Assembly (NCBI GenBank): GCA_014656495.1
Contig: BNCN01000011.1
Location: 1-64,000 of the forward strand
Direction: 5' to 3'
From: Comamonas sp. KCTC 72670
Lineage (GTDB): Bacteria > Myxococcota > Myxococcia > Myxococcales > Myxococcaceae
Length of the DNA: 64,000 bases
Shown here in pieces: positions 7,949-18,626 of this stretch (its first letter is position 1; each line of letters opens with the position of its first letter). The translations under genes and the position numbers were made by a program. Under the pieces are notes generated by a model. It searched no databases, was not told the origin of the DNA, and worked only from the letters and a program-made list of their open reading frames with translations.

Positions 7949-9838
7949 ATGGCTCAAGAGCCTCTCCAAATCGCATCGGAGTTCCCGGCCCCATCGGTGG
8001 ATGACTGGCGCCGGCTCGTGGACAAGGACCTGAAGGGCAAGCCCTTCTCGGTTCTACAATCCCAGCTGGAGGGCGGCCTGTCGCTCCAGCCGCTCTACAC
8101 CCAGCAGGACGCCGCCTCCGCCCAAACGGAGCCGCCCGGCGTGGCCCCCTACCTGCGCGGCACCCAGGCCCTGGGGCTCACCGAGGGTGGGTGGATGCCA
8201 TGCCAGGAGTACAGCGAACCAGACGTGACGCAGGCGGCCAACGCCATTCGCACGGACCTGGAGCGCGGCACCTGGGGCGTGTGGCTGCACCTGGGCGAGA
8301 CGCACGGCATCCGCGTGCCGGACGCCGCGGCCATGGGGCGGCTGCTCGCGCACGCGCCACTCGACACGACGCACGTCCACCTGGAGCCCGAGGCGGAGCC
8401 GCTCGCCGCCGCGAACCTCTTCCTGCGCGCGGCCGACCAGGCTGGCGTGGCGCGCTCGGCGCTGAAGGGCAGCCTGGGCGTCGACCCGCTCGGCATCCTG
8501 GCGCGCACGGGCACGCTGCCCCGGGGCCTCGACGCGACGCTGGCCGAGGCCGCGCCGCTCGTCACCTCGCTGCGGGAGGCCGCGCCGGGCCTGAGGGTGC
8601 TGCTGGTGTCCACGCGCGCCTACGCGGACGCGGGCGCCACGGCCGTGCACGAGCTCGCGTGGGCCATCGCCACCGGCGTGGCGTACCTGCGGAGCCTGGA
8701 GCGCGCGGGCGTGTCCCCGGACGTGGCGGCGCGCTCCATCCAGTTCGCGCTGTCCGTTGGCGGACAGTTCTTCCCGGAGATTGCCCGGCTGCGCGCCGCC
8801 CGGCTGCTCTGGGCCAAGGCCGTGGCGGCATGCGGCGGTTCGCCGGAGGCCCAGGCCATGGCGCTGCACGCGCGCACCGCGAGCAGCACGAAGACGCAGC
8901 GCGACCCCTGGGTGAACATCCTCCGCGCCACCGCGGAGTCCTTCGCCGCCGTCGTGGGCGGCGCGGACAGCATCAGCACCGCGCCCTTCGATGAGCCCTT
9001 GGGCACGCCCGACGACTCCGCCCGCCGGCTGGCGCGCAACACGCAGCTCATCCTGCGCGACGAGTCGAGCCTCAACCGCGTCGCCGACCCCGCGGGGGGC
9101 AGCTACTACCTGGAGCAGCTCACGCAGGAGCTGGCCCGCGCGGCCTGGGCCGAGCTGCGGCGCATCGAGTCCGTGGGTGGCATGGCCCGCGCGCTCACCG
9201 AGGGCGACGTGGCCCGGGTGCTCGAGGAGACGAACCAGGCGCGCGCCAAGGCCGTGCGCACGCGCAAGCTGCCCATCGTCGGCGTGAGCGAGTTCCCCCA
9301 CCTGGGCGAAGCGCCCGTGTCGCGGGAGCCCCGCCCCGCGCCGTCTCACAGCGCGGCCCCGGGCGCGGCCCTGCCCCTGCGCCCCGTGCGCGTGGCCGAG
9401 CCCTTCGAGTCCCTGCGCGACGCCAGCGACCGGCACCTCGCCGCGACGGGCGCGCGGCCCCGCGCCTTCATGGCGAGCCTGGGCACGGTGGCGGAGCACA
9501 CCGCGCGCTCGACGTGGACGGCCAACGTGCTCGCCGCGGGCGGCATCGCGCCGGAGGACGCGCACGGCTTCAAGGACGTGGCGGACGCGGCGGAGCGCTT
9601 CGCGGCGTCGGGCGCGCCGCTGGCCGTCATCTCCGGGCCGGACGCGCTGTACCCCGAATGGATTCCCGCGCTGACCGCGGCGCTCAAGGCGAAGGGCGCG
9701 CGCGCGGTGGCCGTGGCGGGCCGGCCGGGTGAACACGAGGCCGCCTTCCGCGCGGCGGGCGTGGACGTCTTCCTCTTCGCGGGAGCGGACCTGTTCTCGC
9801 TCCTGTCCTCGCTGCACCAACAGCTTGGAGTGGCCTGA
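7949..9838 (+). CDS. mutA: Methylmalonyl-CoA mutase small (beta) subunit
   Basis: 629 residues. The ATG at 7949 is chosen because GAGGACG lies upstream and the family's N-terminal VDDWRRLVDKDLKGKPF follows about 15 residues in. It is the non-catalytic partner of MutB in the heterodimeric mutase that interconverts (R)-methylmalonyl-CoA and succinyl-CoA. It keeps the TIM-barrel half (LSVGGQFFPEIARLRAARLLW, then DPAGGSYYLEQLT) and a degenerate C-terminal flavodoxin-like domain that lacks the cobalamin DxHxxG motif. The stop codon overlaps the mutB start by one base, so the two are translationally coupled. Confidence 0.93.
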   Translation: MAQEPLQIASEFPAPSVDDWRRLVDKDLKGKPFSVLQSQLEGGLSLQPLYTQQDAASAQTEPPGVAPYLRGTQALGLTEGGWMPCQEYSEPDVTQAANAIRTDLERGTWGVWLHLGETHGIRVPDAAAMGRLLAHAPLDTTHVHLEPEAEPLAAANLFLRAADQAGVARSALKGSLGVDPLGILARTGTLPRGLDATLAEAAPLVTSLREAAPGLRVLLVSTRAYADAGATAVHELAWAIATGVAYLRSLERAGVSPDVAARSIQFALSVGGQFFPEIARLRAARLLWAKAVAACGGSPEAQAMALHARTASSTKTQRDPWVNILRATAESFAAVVGGADSISTAPFDEPLGTPDDSARRLARNTQLILRDESSLNRVADPAGGSYYLEQLTQELARAAWAELRRIESVGGMARALTEGDVARVLEETNQARAKAVRTRKLPIVGVSEFPHLGEAPVSREPRPAPSHSAAPGAALPLRPVRVAEPFESLRDASDRHLAATGARPRAFMASLGTVAEHTARSTWTANVLAAGGIAPEDAHGFKDVADAAERFAASGAPLAVISGPDALYPEWIPALTAALKAKGARAVAVAGRPGEHEAAFRAAGVDVFLFAGADLFSLLSSLHQQLGVA

Positions 9839-12027
9839 TGCGCACGCACGTCCCGGACTTCTCGGGCATCGACTTCGACGCCCCCGAAACGAACGCCGCC
9901 GCGCCCGCGCGCGAGCAGCAGCTGCGTCAGGCCCGCGAGGCCACGCGCGCCGCCGAGGCGTGGGACACGCCCGAGGGCATCCCCGTCAAGCCGGTGTACA
10001 CGCGCGAGGACCTGGAGGGCGTGGAGCACCTGGGCTCGCTGCCGGGCCTGCCGCCCTTCGTGCGCGGCCCCTACTCCACCATGTACGTGCAGCAGCCGTG
10101 GACGGTGCGGCAGTACGCCGGCTTCTCCACGGCCGAGGCCTCCAACGCCTTCTACCGCCGCAACCTCGCGGCCGGACAGAAGGGCCTGTCCATCGCCTTC
10201 GACCTCGCGACGCACCGGGGCTACGACAGCGACCACCCCCGCGTCGCGGGCGACGTGGGCATGGCGGGCGTGGCCATCGACTCCATCAAGGACATGCGCA
10301 TCCTGTTCGACCGGATTCCGCTCGACCAGATGAGCGTGTCCATGACGATGAACGGGGCCGTGCTCCCGGTGCTGGCGCTCTACGTGGTCGCCGCCGAGGA
10401 GCAGGGCGTGCGCCCCGAGCAGCTCAGCGGGACCATCCAGAACGACATCCTCAAGGAGTTCATGGTCCGCAACACGTACATCTACCCGCCCGGGCCGTCG
10501 ATGCGCATCATCGGCGACATCTTCCGCTTCACGGCGGAGAAGATGCCGCGCTTCAACAGCATCAGCATCAGCGGCTACCACATGCAGGAAGCCGGGGCGA
10601 CGCAGGACCTGGAGCTGGGCTACACGCTGGCGGATGGCGTGGAGTACGTGCGCGCCGGGCTCGCGGCGGGACTGGGCGTGGACGCCTTCGCGCCGCGCCT
10701 GTCCTTCTTCTGGGCCATTGGCATGAACTTCTTCATGGAAGTGGCCAAGATGCGCGCCGCGCGGCTGCTCTGGGCGAAGCTCATCAAGGGCTTCTCCCCG
10801 AAGACGGACAAGAGCCTCGCGCTGCGCACGCACAGCCAGACGTCCGGCTGGAGCCTCACCGCGCAGGACGTCTTCAACAACGTCGTGCGCACCTGCGTGG
10901 AGGCCATGGCCGCCACCCAGGGCCACACGCAGAGCCTGCACACCAACTCGCTGGACGAGGCCATCGCGCTGCCCACCGACTTCAGCGCCCGCATCGCCCG
11001 CAACACCCAGCTCTATCTCCAGTTGGAGAGCGGCACCACGCGCGTCATCGACCCGTGGGGCGGCAGCTACTACGTGGAGCGCCTCACGCACGAGCTGGCG
11101 CGCAAGGCCTGGGCCCACATCCAGGAAGTGGAGGCGCTGGGCGGCATGACGAAGGCCATCGAGGCCGGCCTGCCCAAGCTGCGCATCGAGGAGGCGGCGG
11201 CCCGCACCCAGGCGCGCATCGACTCCGGGCGTCAGGCCATCATCGGCGTGAACAAGTACCCGCCCGAGCGCGAGGACTCCATCGAGATTCTCAAGGTGGA
11301 CAACTCCGCGGTGCGCGAGGCGCAGATCGCCCGCCTGCGCGAGCTGCGCGCCGAGCGCAACGCGGAGGACGTGCGCCGCAAGCTGGACGCGCTCACCGAG
11401 GCGGGCCGGCGCAATGAAGGCAACCTGCTGGCGCTGGCCATCGACGCGGCCCGCGCCAAGGCGACGGTGGGCGAAATCAGCGACGCGCTCGAGAAGGTCT
11501 ACGGGCGCTACGAGGCCACGGTGCGCAGCGTGACGGGCGTGTACTCCAGCGAGGCGGGCAAGGACGCCCAGGGCATCACCGAGGCGCGCGCCAAGGCGGA
11601 CGCGTTCCTCGCGCGCTTCGGCCGCCGGCCGCGCATCCTCATCGCGAAGATGGGCCAGGACGGCCATGACCGCGGGCAGAAGGTCATCGCCACCGCCTTC
11701 GCGGACCTGGGCTTCGACGTGGACATCGGGCCGCTGTTCCAGACGCCCGAGGAGTCCGCGCGCCAGGCGGTGGAGAACGACGTGCACGTGGTGGGCGCCA
11801 GCTCGCTCGCCGCCGGCCACCTGACGCTGGTGCCGCAGCTCAAGGAGGCGCTCAAGGCGCTGGGCCGCGAGGACATCATGGTCGTCGTGGGCGGCGTCAT
11901 CCCCGCGCAGGACTACGACGCGCTGCGCGCGGCGGGCGCGGCGGCCATCTTCGGCCCGGGCACGGTCATCTCCAAGGCGGCCATCGAGCTGCTCGACAAG
12001 CTGGCGGCGGCGCTGGAGGAGGCGTGA
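9838..12027 (+). CDS. mutB: Methylmalonyl-CoA mutase large (alpha) subunit, catalytic
   Basis: 729 residues, the usual length. Residues 1-550 are the substrate-binding TIM barrel; the final 130 are the adenosylcobalamin domain, with AKMGQDGHDRG placing the cobalt-ligand His at 610. Counting against the Propionibacterium enzyme, Tyr93 (RQYAGF), Arg211 (FMVRNTY) and His248 (SGYHMQEAG) match Tyr89, Arg207 and His244, the set that reads the methylmalonyl carboxylate and donates a proton. The specificity is therefore methylmalonyl-CoA rather than isobutyryl-CoA. It feeds propionate, odd-chain fatty acid and Val/Ile carbon into the TCA cycle, or runs backwards to supply methylmalonyl-CoA for polyketides. 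Confidence 0.95.
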   Translation: MRTHVPDFSGIDFDAPETNAAAPAREQQLRQAREATRAAEAWDTPEGIPVKPVYTREDLEGVEHLGSLPGLPPFVRGPYSTMYVQQPWTVRQYAGFSTAEASNAFYRRNLAAGQKGLSIAFDLATHRGYDSDHPRVAGDVGMAGVAIDSIKDMRILFDRIPLDQMSVSMTMNGAVLPVLALYVVAAEEQGVRPEQLSGTIQNDILKEFMVRNTYIYPPGPSMRIIGDIFRFTAEKMPRFNSISISGYHMQEAGATQDLELGYTLADGVEYVRAGLAAGLGVDAFAPRLSFFWAIGMNFFMEVAKMRAARLLWAKLIKGFSPKTDKSLALRTHSQTSGWSLTAQDVFNNVVRTCVEAMAATQGHTQSLHTNSLDEAIALPTDFSARIARNTQLYLQLESGTTRVIDPWGGSYYVERLTHELARKAWAHIQEVEALGGMTKAIEAGLPKLRIEEAAARTQARIDSGRQAIIGVNKYPPEREDSIEILKVDNSAVREAQIARLRELRAERNAEDVRRKLDALTEAGRRNEGNLLALAIDAARAKATVGEISDALEKVYGRYEATVRSVTGVYSSEAGKDAQGITEARAKADAFLARFGRRPRILIAKMGQDGHDRGQKVIATAFADLGFDVDIGPLFQTPEESARQAVENDVHVVGASSLAAGHLTLVPQLKEALKALGREDIMVVVGGVIPAQDYDALRAAGAAAIFGPGTVISKAAIELLDKLAAALEEA

Positions 12028-13007
12028 AGCTGCTGCCCGCGGACACCTACGTGGACGGGGTGCGCGCGGGCGACCGGGCCATGCTCGCGCGCGCCATCAC
12101 CCTGGTGGAGAGCGAGCTGCCGCGCCACGCGGTGCTTGCCCAGGAGGTCCTCACGCGGCTGCTCCCCCACACGGGTGGCAGCCGGCGCGTGGGCATCAGC
12201 GGCGTGCCGGGCGTGGGCAAGAGCACCTTCATCGACGCGCTGGGCATGCACCTGGTGAACGCGGGCAAGCGCGTGGCGGTGCTGGCCATCGACCCGTCCA
12301 GCACCGTCTCCGGCGGCAGCATCCTGGGGGACAAGACGCGCATGGCGCGGCTGTCGCGCGAGGCCGCGGCGTACATCCGGCCCAGCCCCTCCAGCGGCAC
12401 GCTGGGCGGCGTGGCGCGCAAGACGCGCGAGACGCTGCTGCTCTGCGAGGCGGCGGGCTTCGACGTGGTGCTGGTGGAAACGGTGGGCGTGGGCCAGTCG
12501 GAGACCGTCGTCGCCGACCTGGTGGACTTCTACCTGGTGCTCATGCTGGCGGGCGCGGGGGACGAGCTGCAGGGCATCAAGCGCGGCATCCTGGAGGTGG
12601 CGGACATGCTCGCCATCAACAAGGCGGACGGGGACAACAAGCCGCGCGCGGAGCGGGCCCGCTCGGAGCTGCGCGCCGCGTTGCACCTGATGCGTCCGGG
12701 CGCCGAGCCGGAAATCACCACGTGCAGTGCCCTGGAGGGCAGCGGCATCGAGAAGCTGTGGACCTCCGTCGACACGCAGTTGGGCCGCGCGGAGGCCTCT
12801 GGCGCGCTGCAGCGCCGCCGCACCGCGCAGCAGGTGCAGTGGATGTGGACCATGGTGCAGGACGGCCTCCGGGCGGCCTTGCGTGCGCACCCCGAGGTGT
12901 CCGCGATGGTGCCCACGCTGGAGGCGGACGTGCGTGAGGGCCGCGTCACGCCCACCTCGGCCGCACTGCGGGTGCTGGGCGCATTCCTCCCCGAAACGAG
13001 GGCCTGA
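12024..13007 (+). CDS. meaB: MeaB-type GTPase chaperone of methylmalonyl-CoA mutase
   Basis: 327 residues. It begins at a GTG (12024) that overlaps the mutB stop as GTGA, behind GGAGGAGG. The protein is a G3E-family P-loop GTPase (ArgK/MeaB): Walker A is GVPGVGKST, the switch segment DPSSTVSGGSILGDKTRM follows, then VETVGVGQSE and the base-specifying NKAD. MeaB binds the mutase, gates loading of adenosylcobalamin and ejects inactivated cofactor using GTP. The tight overlap with mutB fits that 1:1 role. The icmF start is 76 bases downstream. Confidence 0.94.
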   Translation: MKLLPADTYVDGVRAGDRAMLARAITLVESELPRHAVLAQEVLTRLLPHTGGSRRVGISGVPGVGKSTFIDALGMHLVNAGKRVAVLAIDPSSTVSGGSILGDKTRMARLSREAAAYIRPSPSSGTLGGVARKTRETLLLCEAAGFDVVLVETVGVGQSETVVADLVDFYLVLMLAGAGDELQGIKRGILEVADMLAINKADGDNKPRAERARSELRAALHLMRPGAEPEITTCSALEGSGIEKLWTSVDTQLGRAEASGALQRRRTAQQVQWMWTMVQDGLRAALRAHPEVSAMVPTLEADVREGRVTPTSAALRVLGAFLPETRA

Positions 13008-13046
13008 CAGGCCGCGTCGTGGAGCGGTCAGTCCCGCTCCAATCCC

Positions 13047-13083
13047 TTGCCTCGGCATTCACGGCGCTCTTACTGTACGCGCC
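13047..13083 (+). promoter_or_regulatory. Weak sigma70-like promoter just before icmF
   Basis: TTGCCT (13047-13052) and TACTGT (13071-13076) are separated by 18 bases in the meaB-icmF gap. The predicted transcript would start at or within a few bases of the icmF GTG, that is, with almost no leader. The match is partial, and co-transcription from mutA is equally possible. Confidence 0.25.
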
Positions 13084-16000
13084 GTGCGAAACGTCCAGCA
13101 GACCCCCGTTCCTACGCCTTACAAGCCCCGTTTCCACGTCCGCATCGTGACGGCCGCCTCGCTGTTCGACGGGCATGACGCCGCCATCAATGTGATGCGC
13201 CGCCTCATGCAGGCCTCGGGCGCGGAAATCATCCACCTGGGGCACAACCGCTCGGTGTCGGAGATTGTCGACTGCGCCATCCAGGAGGATGTGCAGGGCA
13301 TCGCCATCACCTCCTACCAGGGCGGTCACGTCGAGTTCTTCAAGTACATGATTGACCTGCTGCGCGAGCGGAAGGCCAACATCAAGGTCTTCGGCGGCGG
13401 CGGCGGCACCATCCTCCCGTCCGAGATTGAAGAGCTCCACCGCTACGGCGTCACGCGCATCTACTCGCCGGACGACGGCCGGGCCATGGGCCTGCAGGGG
13501 ATGATTGACGACCTCATCGCCCAGTGTGACTTCGAGAAGCGGCCGGCGGAGTTCGCCCCCCTGCTCGACGGCCCCACGCTGCGCGAGCCCGGGCGCATCG
13601 CCCCGCTCATCACCATCGCGGAGAACTTCGCCTCCCAGGGCGAGGCCCTGCGCGAGGCCATGTCGCACATCCAGGCCAAGGGGCCGCGCGTCCCCGTGCT
13701 GGGCATCACCGGCACCGGCGGCGCGGGCAAGTCCAGCCTCGTGGACGAGCTGGTGCGCCGCTTCCTCGCGGACTTCCCGGACAAGACGCTCGCCGTGCTC
13801 TCCGTGGACCCGTCCAAGCGCAAGTCCGGCGGCGCGCTGCTCGGCGACCGCATCCGGATGAACGCCATCGACAACCCGCGCGTGTACATGCGCTCGATGG
13901 CCACCCGGCAGAGCAACCTCGCCCTGTCCAAGCACGTGGGCGACTCCATCGAAATCTGCAAGGCTGCGGGCTTCGACCTCATCGTGGTGGAGACCTCCGG
14001 CATCGGCCAGTCGGACACCGAAATCACCGAGCACTCCGACGTGGCGCTCTACGTGATGACGGCCGAGTACGGCGCCGCGACGCAGCTCGAGAAGATCGAC
14101 ATGCTCGACTTCGCGGACGTCATCGCCATCAACAAGTTCGACAAGCGCGGCTCGCTGGACGCGCTGCGCGACGTGCGCAAGCAGTGGAAGCGCAACCACA
14201 ACGCCTTCACCACCGCCGATGACGCCGTGCCCGTGTACGGCACCATCGCCTCGCAGTTCAACGACCCGGGGATGAACCAGCTCTACCGGGCCATCATCGA
14301 CACGCTCGCCACCAAGACCGGCGCGTCGCTGAAGTCCGGCTTCGAGCTGTCGCCGGGCATGAGCGAGAAGAAGTGGATCATCCCGCCCGAGCGCACGCGC
14401 TACCTGGCGGAGATCGTGGAGGCCTGCGAGTCCTACGACGGCTTCGTGAAGGCCCAGGCCGCCATCGCCCGGCGCATGTACCAGCTCCACGGCACCATCG
14501 AGGCGCTGCGCACCAACGTGGGCAGGAAGCGCCTGGAAATCGTCGAGCCCAAGGACGCCTCGGACACGGTGCAGGTCACCGAGCGCGTCGAGGGCGAGCC
14601 CGCGTACCTGACGGAGCTGGTGGAGCTGTACAAGGATCTGGAGTCGCGGCTCCACGCGGACTGCCGCCGGCTGCTGGCCGAGTGGCCCGCGACGAAGCGC
14701 CGCTACGCCGCGTCCAAGTACCAGTTCCAGGTCCGCGACCGCGTCATCGAGCTGGACCTCTACACGGAGACGCTGTCGCACCTGCGCGTCCCCAAGATCG
14801 CCCTGCCCCGCTACGAGGACTGGGGCGACATCCTCACCTGGCTGCTGCGGGAGAACGCCCCCGGCGCCTTCCCCTTCACCTCCGGCGTCTTCCCGCTCAA
14901 GCGCGAGGGCGAGGACCCGGCGCGCATGTTCGCCGGCGAGGGCGGCCCGGAGCGCACCAACAAGCGCTTCCACTACGTGTCGCGGGGCCTGCCCGCCAAG
15001 CGCCTGTCCACCGCGTTCGACTCGGTGACGCTGTACGGCGAGGACCCGGACCACCGGCCGGACATCTACGGCAAGGTGGGCAACTCGGGCGTCTCCATCG
15101 CCAACGTGGACGACGCGAAGAAGCTCTACTCCGGCTTCGACCTGGCGGACCCGTCCACCTCCGTGTCGATGACCATCAACGGCCCCGCGCCGATGCTGCT
15201 CGGCTTCTTCCTCAACGCCGCGGTGGACCAGCAGTGCGAGAAGTGGATCCGGGAGAACGGCCAGGTGGAGGAGGTCGAGAAGAAGATCGACGCCCTCTAC
15301 CGCGAGCGCGGCCTGCCGCGTCCGCGCTACCAGGGGGAATTGCCGCAGGGCAACGACGGCCTGGGCCTGCTGCTGCTCGGCGTCTCCGGTGACGAGGTGC
15401 TGCCGCGCGACGTCTACGAGCGCATCCGCGCGAAGACGCTCCAGGCGGTGCGCGGCACCGTGCAGGCGGACATCCTGAAGGAGGACCAGGCGCAGAACAC
15501 CTGCATCTTCTCCACGGAGTTCGCCCTGCGGGTGATGGGCGACATCCAGCAGTACTTCATCGACCAGAAGGTGCGGAACTTCTACTCGGTGTCGATCTCC
15601 GGCTACCACATCGCCGAGGCCGGGGCGAACCCCATCTCCCAGCTCGCCTTCACGCTGGCCAACGGCTTCACCTTCGTCGAGTACTACCTGTCGCGGGGCA
15701 TGGACATCGACGACTTCGCGCCCAACCTCTCGTTCTTCTTCTCGAACGGAATGGACCCGGAGTACGCCGTGCTGGGCCGCGTGGCGCGCCGCATCTGGGC
15801 CAAGGCCATCCGGGACAAGTACGGCGGCAACGACCGCTCCCAGAAGCTGAAGTACCACATCCAGACGTCGGGCCGGTCCCTGCACGCGCAGGAGATTGCC
15901 TTCAACGACATCCGGACCACGCTCCAGGCGTTGCTCGCGCTCAACGACAACTGCAACTCGTTGCACACCAACGCCTACGACGAAGCCATCACCACGCCCA

Positions 16001-16551
16001 CCGAGGAGAGCGTGCGCCGCGCGCTCGCCATCCAGTTGGTCATCAACAAGGAGTTCGGCCTTTCGAAGAACGAGAACCCCAACCAGGGTGCGTTCATCAT
16101 CGAGGAGCTGACCGACCTGGTGGAGGCGGCGGTGCTGGCGGAGTTCCGCGCCATCTCCGAGCGCGGCGGCGTGCTGGGCGCCATGGAGCGCATGTACCAG
16201 CGCTCCAAGATTCAGGAGGAGTCGCTCTACTACGAGACGCTGAAGCACGACGGGACGCTGCCCATCGTCGGGGTGAACACCTTCCTGGACCCCAAGGGCT
16301 CGCCCACGGTGACACCGCCCGAGGTCATCCGCGCCACGACGGAGGAGAAGAACTACGCCATCGACGCGCGCGACGCCTTCTGGAAGCGCAACGCACAGAC
16401 GGCGCCCAAGGCCCTGGAGGCCGTGCGCCGCGCGGCGCTCGACAACGGCAACATCTTCGCCGCTCTGATGGACGCCTGTAAGGTCTGCACGCTCGGCCAG
16501 CTCTCCCGCGCGCTGTACGAGGTGGGCGGGCAGTACCGGCGCAACATGTAG
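13084..16551 (+). CDS. icmF: Fused isobutyryl-CoA mutase with built-in G-protein chaperone (IcmF)
   Basis: 1155 residues from the GTG at 13084; an in-frame extension into meaB exists but is a frame shadow. Domain order is that of IcmF: B12 domain first (VTAASLFDGHDA with the cobalt-ligand His), then a MeaB-like G domain with P-loop GTGGAGKSS at residues 210-218, then a roughly 580-residue mutase barrel. The residues aligned with methylmalonyl-CoA mutase Tyr89 and Arg207 are Phe616 (RMFAGEG) and Gln804 (DQAQNTC), as in isobutyryl-CoA mutases, so the enzyme should interconvert isobutyryl-CoA and n-butyryl-CoA. His842 matches the catalytic His. Some IcmFs also isomerise isovaleryl-CoA and pivalyl-CoA. 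No Shine-Dalgarno sequence is evident. Confidence 0.93.
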   Translation: MRNVQQTPVPTPYKPRFHVRIVTAASLFDGHDAAINVMRRLMQASGAEIIHLGHNRSVSEIVDCAIQEDVQGIAITSYQGGHVEFFKYMIDLLRERKANIKVFGGGGGTILPSEIEELHRYGVTRIYSPDDGRAMGLQGMIDDLIAQCDFEKRPAEFAPLLDGPTLREPGRIAPLITIAENFASQGEALREAMSHIQAKGPRVPVLGITGTGGAGKSSLVDELVRRFLADFPDKTLAVLSVDPSKRKSGGALLGDRIRMNAIDNPRVYMRSMATRQSNLALSKHVGDSIEICKAAGFDLIVVETSGIGQSDTEITEHSDVALYVMTAEYGAATQLEKIDMLDFADVIAINKFDKRGSLDALRDVRKQWKRNHNAFTTADDAVPVYGTIASQFNDPGMNQLYRAIIDTLATKTGASLKSGFELSPGMSEKKWIIPPERTRYLAEIVEACESYDGFVKAQAAIARRMYQLHGTIEALRTNVGRKRLEIVEPKDASDTVQVTERVEGEPAYLTELVELYKDLESRLHADCRRLLAEWPATKRRYAASKYQFQVRDRVIELDLYTETLSHLRVPKIALPRYEDWGDILTWLLRENAPGAFPFTSGVFPLKREGEDPARMFAGEGGPERTNKRFHYVSRGLPAKRLSTAFDSVTLYGEDPDHRPDIYGKVGNSGVSIANVDDAKKLYSGFDLADPSTSVSMTINGPAPMLLGFFLNAAVDQQCEKWIRENGQVEEVEKKIDALYRERGLPRPRYQGELPQGNDGLGLLLLGVSGDEVLPRDVYERIRAKTLQAVRGTVQADILKEDQAQNTCIFSTEFALRVMGDIQQYFIDQKVRNFYSVSISGYHIAEAGANPISQLAFTLANGFTFVEYYLSRGMDIDDFAPNLSFFFSNGMDPEYAVLGRVARRIWAKAIRDKYGGNDRSQKLKYHIQTSGRSLHAQEIAFNDIRTTLQALLALNDNCNSLHTNAYDEAITTPTEESVRRALAIQLVINKEFGLSKNENPNQGAFIIEELTDLVEAAVLAEFRAISERGGVLGAMERMYQRSKIQEESLYYETLKHDGTLPIVGVNTFLDPKGSPTVTPPEVIRATTEEKNYAIDARDAFWKRNAQTAPKALEAVRRAALDNGNIFAALMDACKVCTLGQLSRALYEVGGQYRRNM

Positions 16552-16614
16552 CGTGGAGTGCTCCGACGCCACCGGTCCCCACGCTCGATGCGGGACACGG
16601 TGGAGGATGGAACG

Positions 16615-16650
16615 GGCCGAGGCGCTTGGAGCGCCTCGGCCTTCGTCATT
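16615..16650. terminator. Strong hairpin terminator between icmF and the fibro-slime gene
   Basis: A perfect 11-bp stem GGCCGAGGCGC/GCGCCTCGGCC (16615-16625 and 16631-16641) with loop TTGGA is followed by TTCGTCATTT. It lies 63 bases after icmF and directly before the stop of the convergent gene, so it probably serves as the icmF terminator and may work in both directions. Confidence 0.75.
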
Positions 16651-18501
<1,851 letters not shown>

Positions 18502-18626
18502 GGAACGGATGGTGAAAACGTCTCACACGGAATGTCAACGGCAGACTGTGGAGCAGACTGCCCGCCGGACGAGGCGTTCCCACCACCGGTGAACCAAGTG
18601 CGAGCAGCGCCCCACGCCCCCGCGCC

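Noticed and set aside
9346..11820. 824-codon antisense frame across mutA/mutB
   Set aside because: Same GC3 shadow effect; no ribosome site and no recognisable domain, while both sense genes are certain.
12727..13083. N-terminal extension of icmF inside meaB
   Set aside because: This part is out of frame with MeaB, lies under a conserved gene, and has no IcmF similarity; the GTG at 13084 fits the family start.
12946..16572. 1208-codon open frame antisense to icmF
   Set aside because: A frame shadow caused by very high GC3; the sense strand encodes a complete, motif-rich IcmF and the antisense product is Leu/Arg/Val/His-rich without domains.
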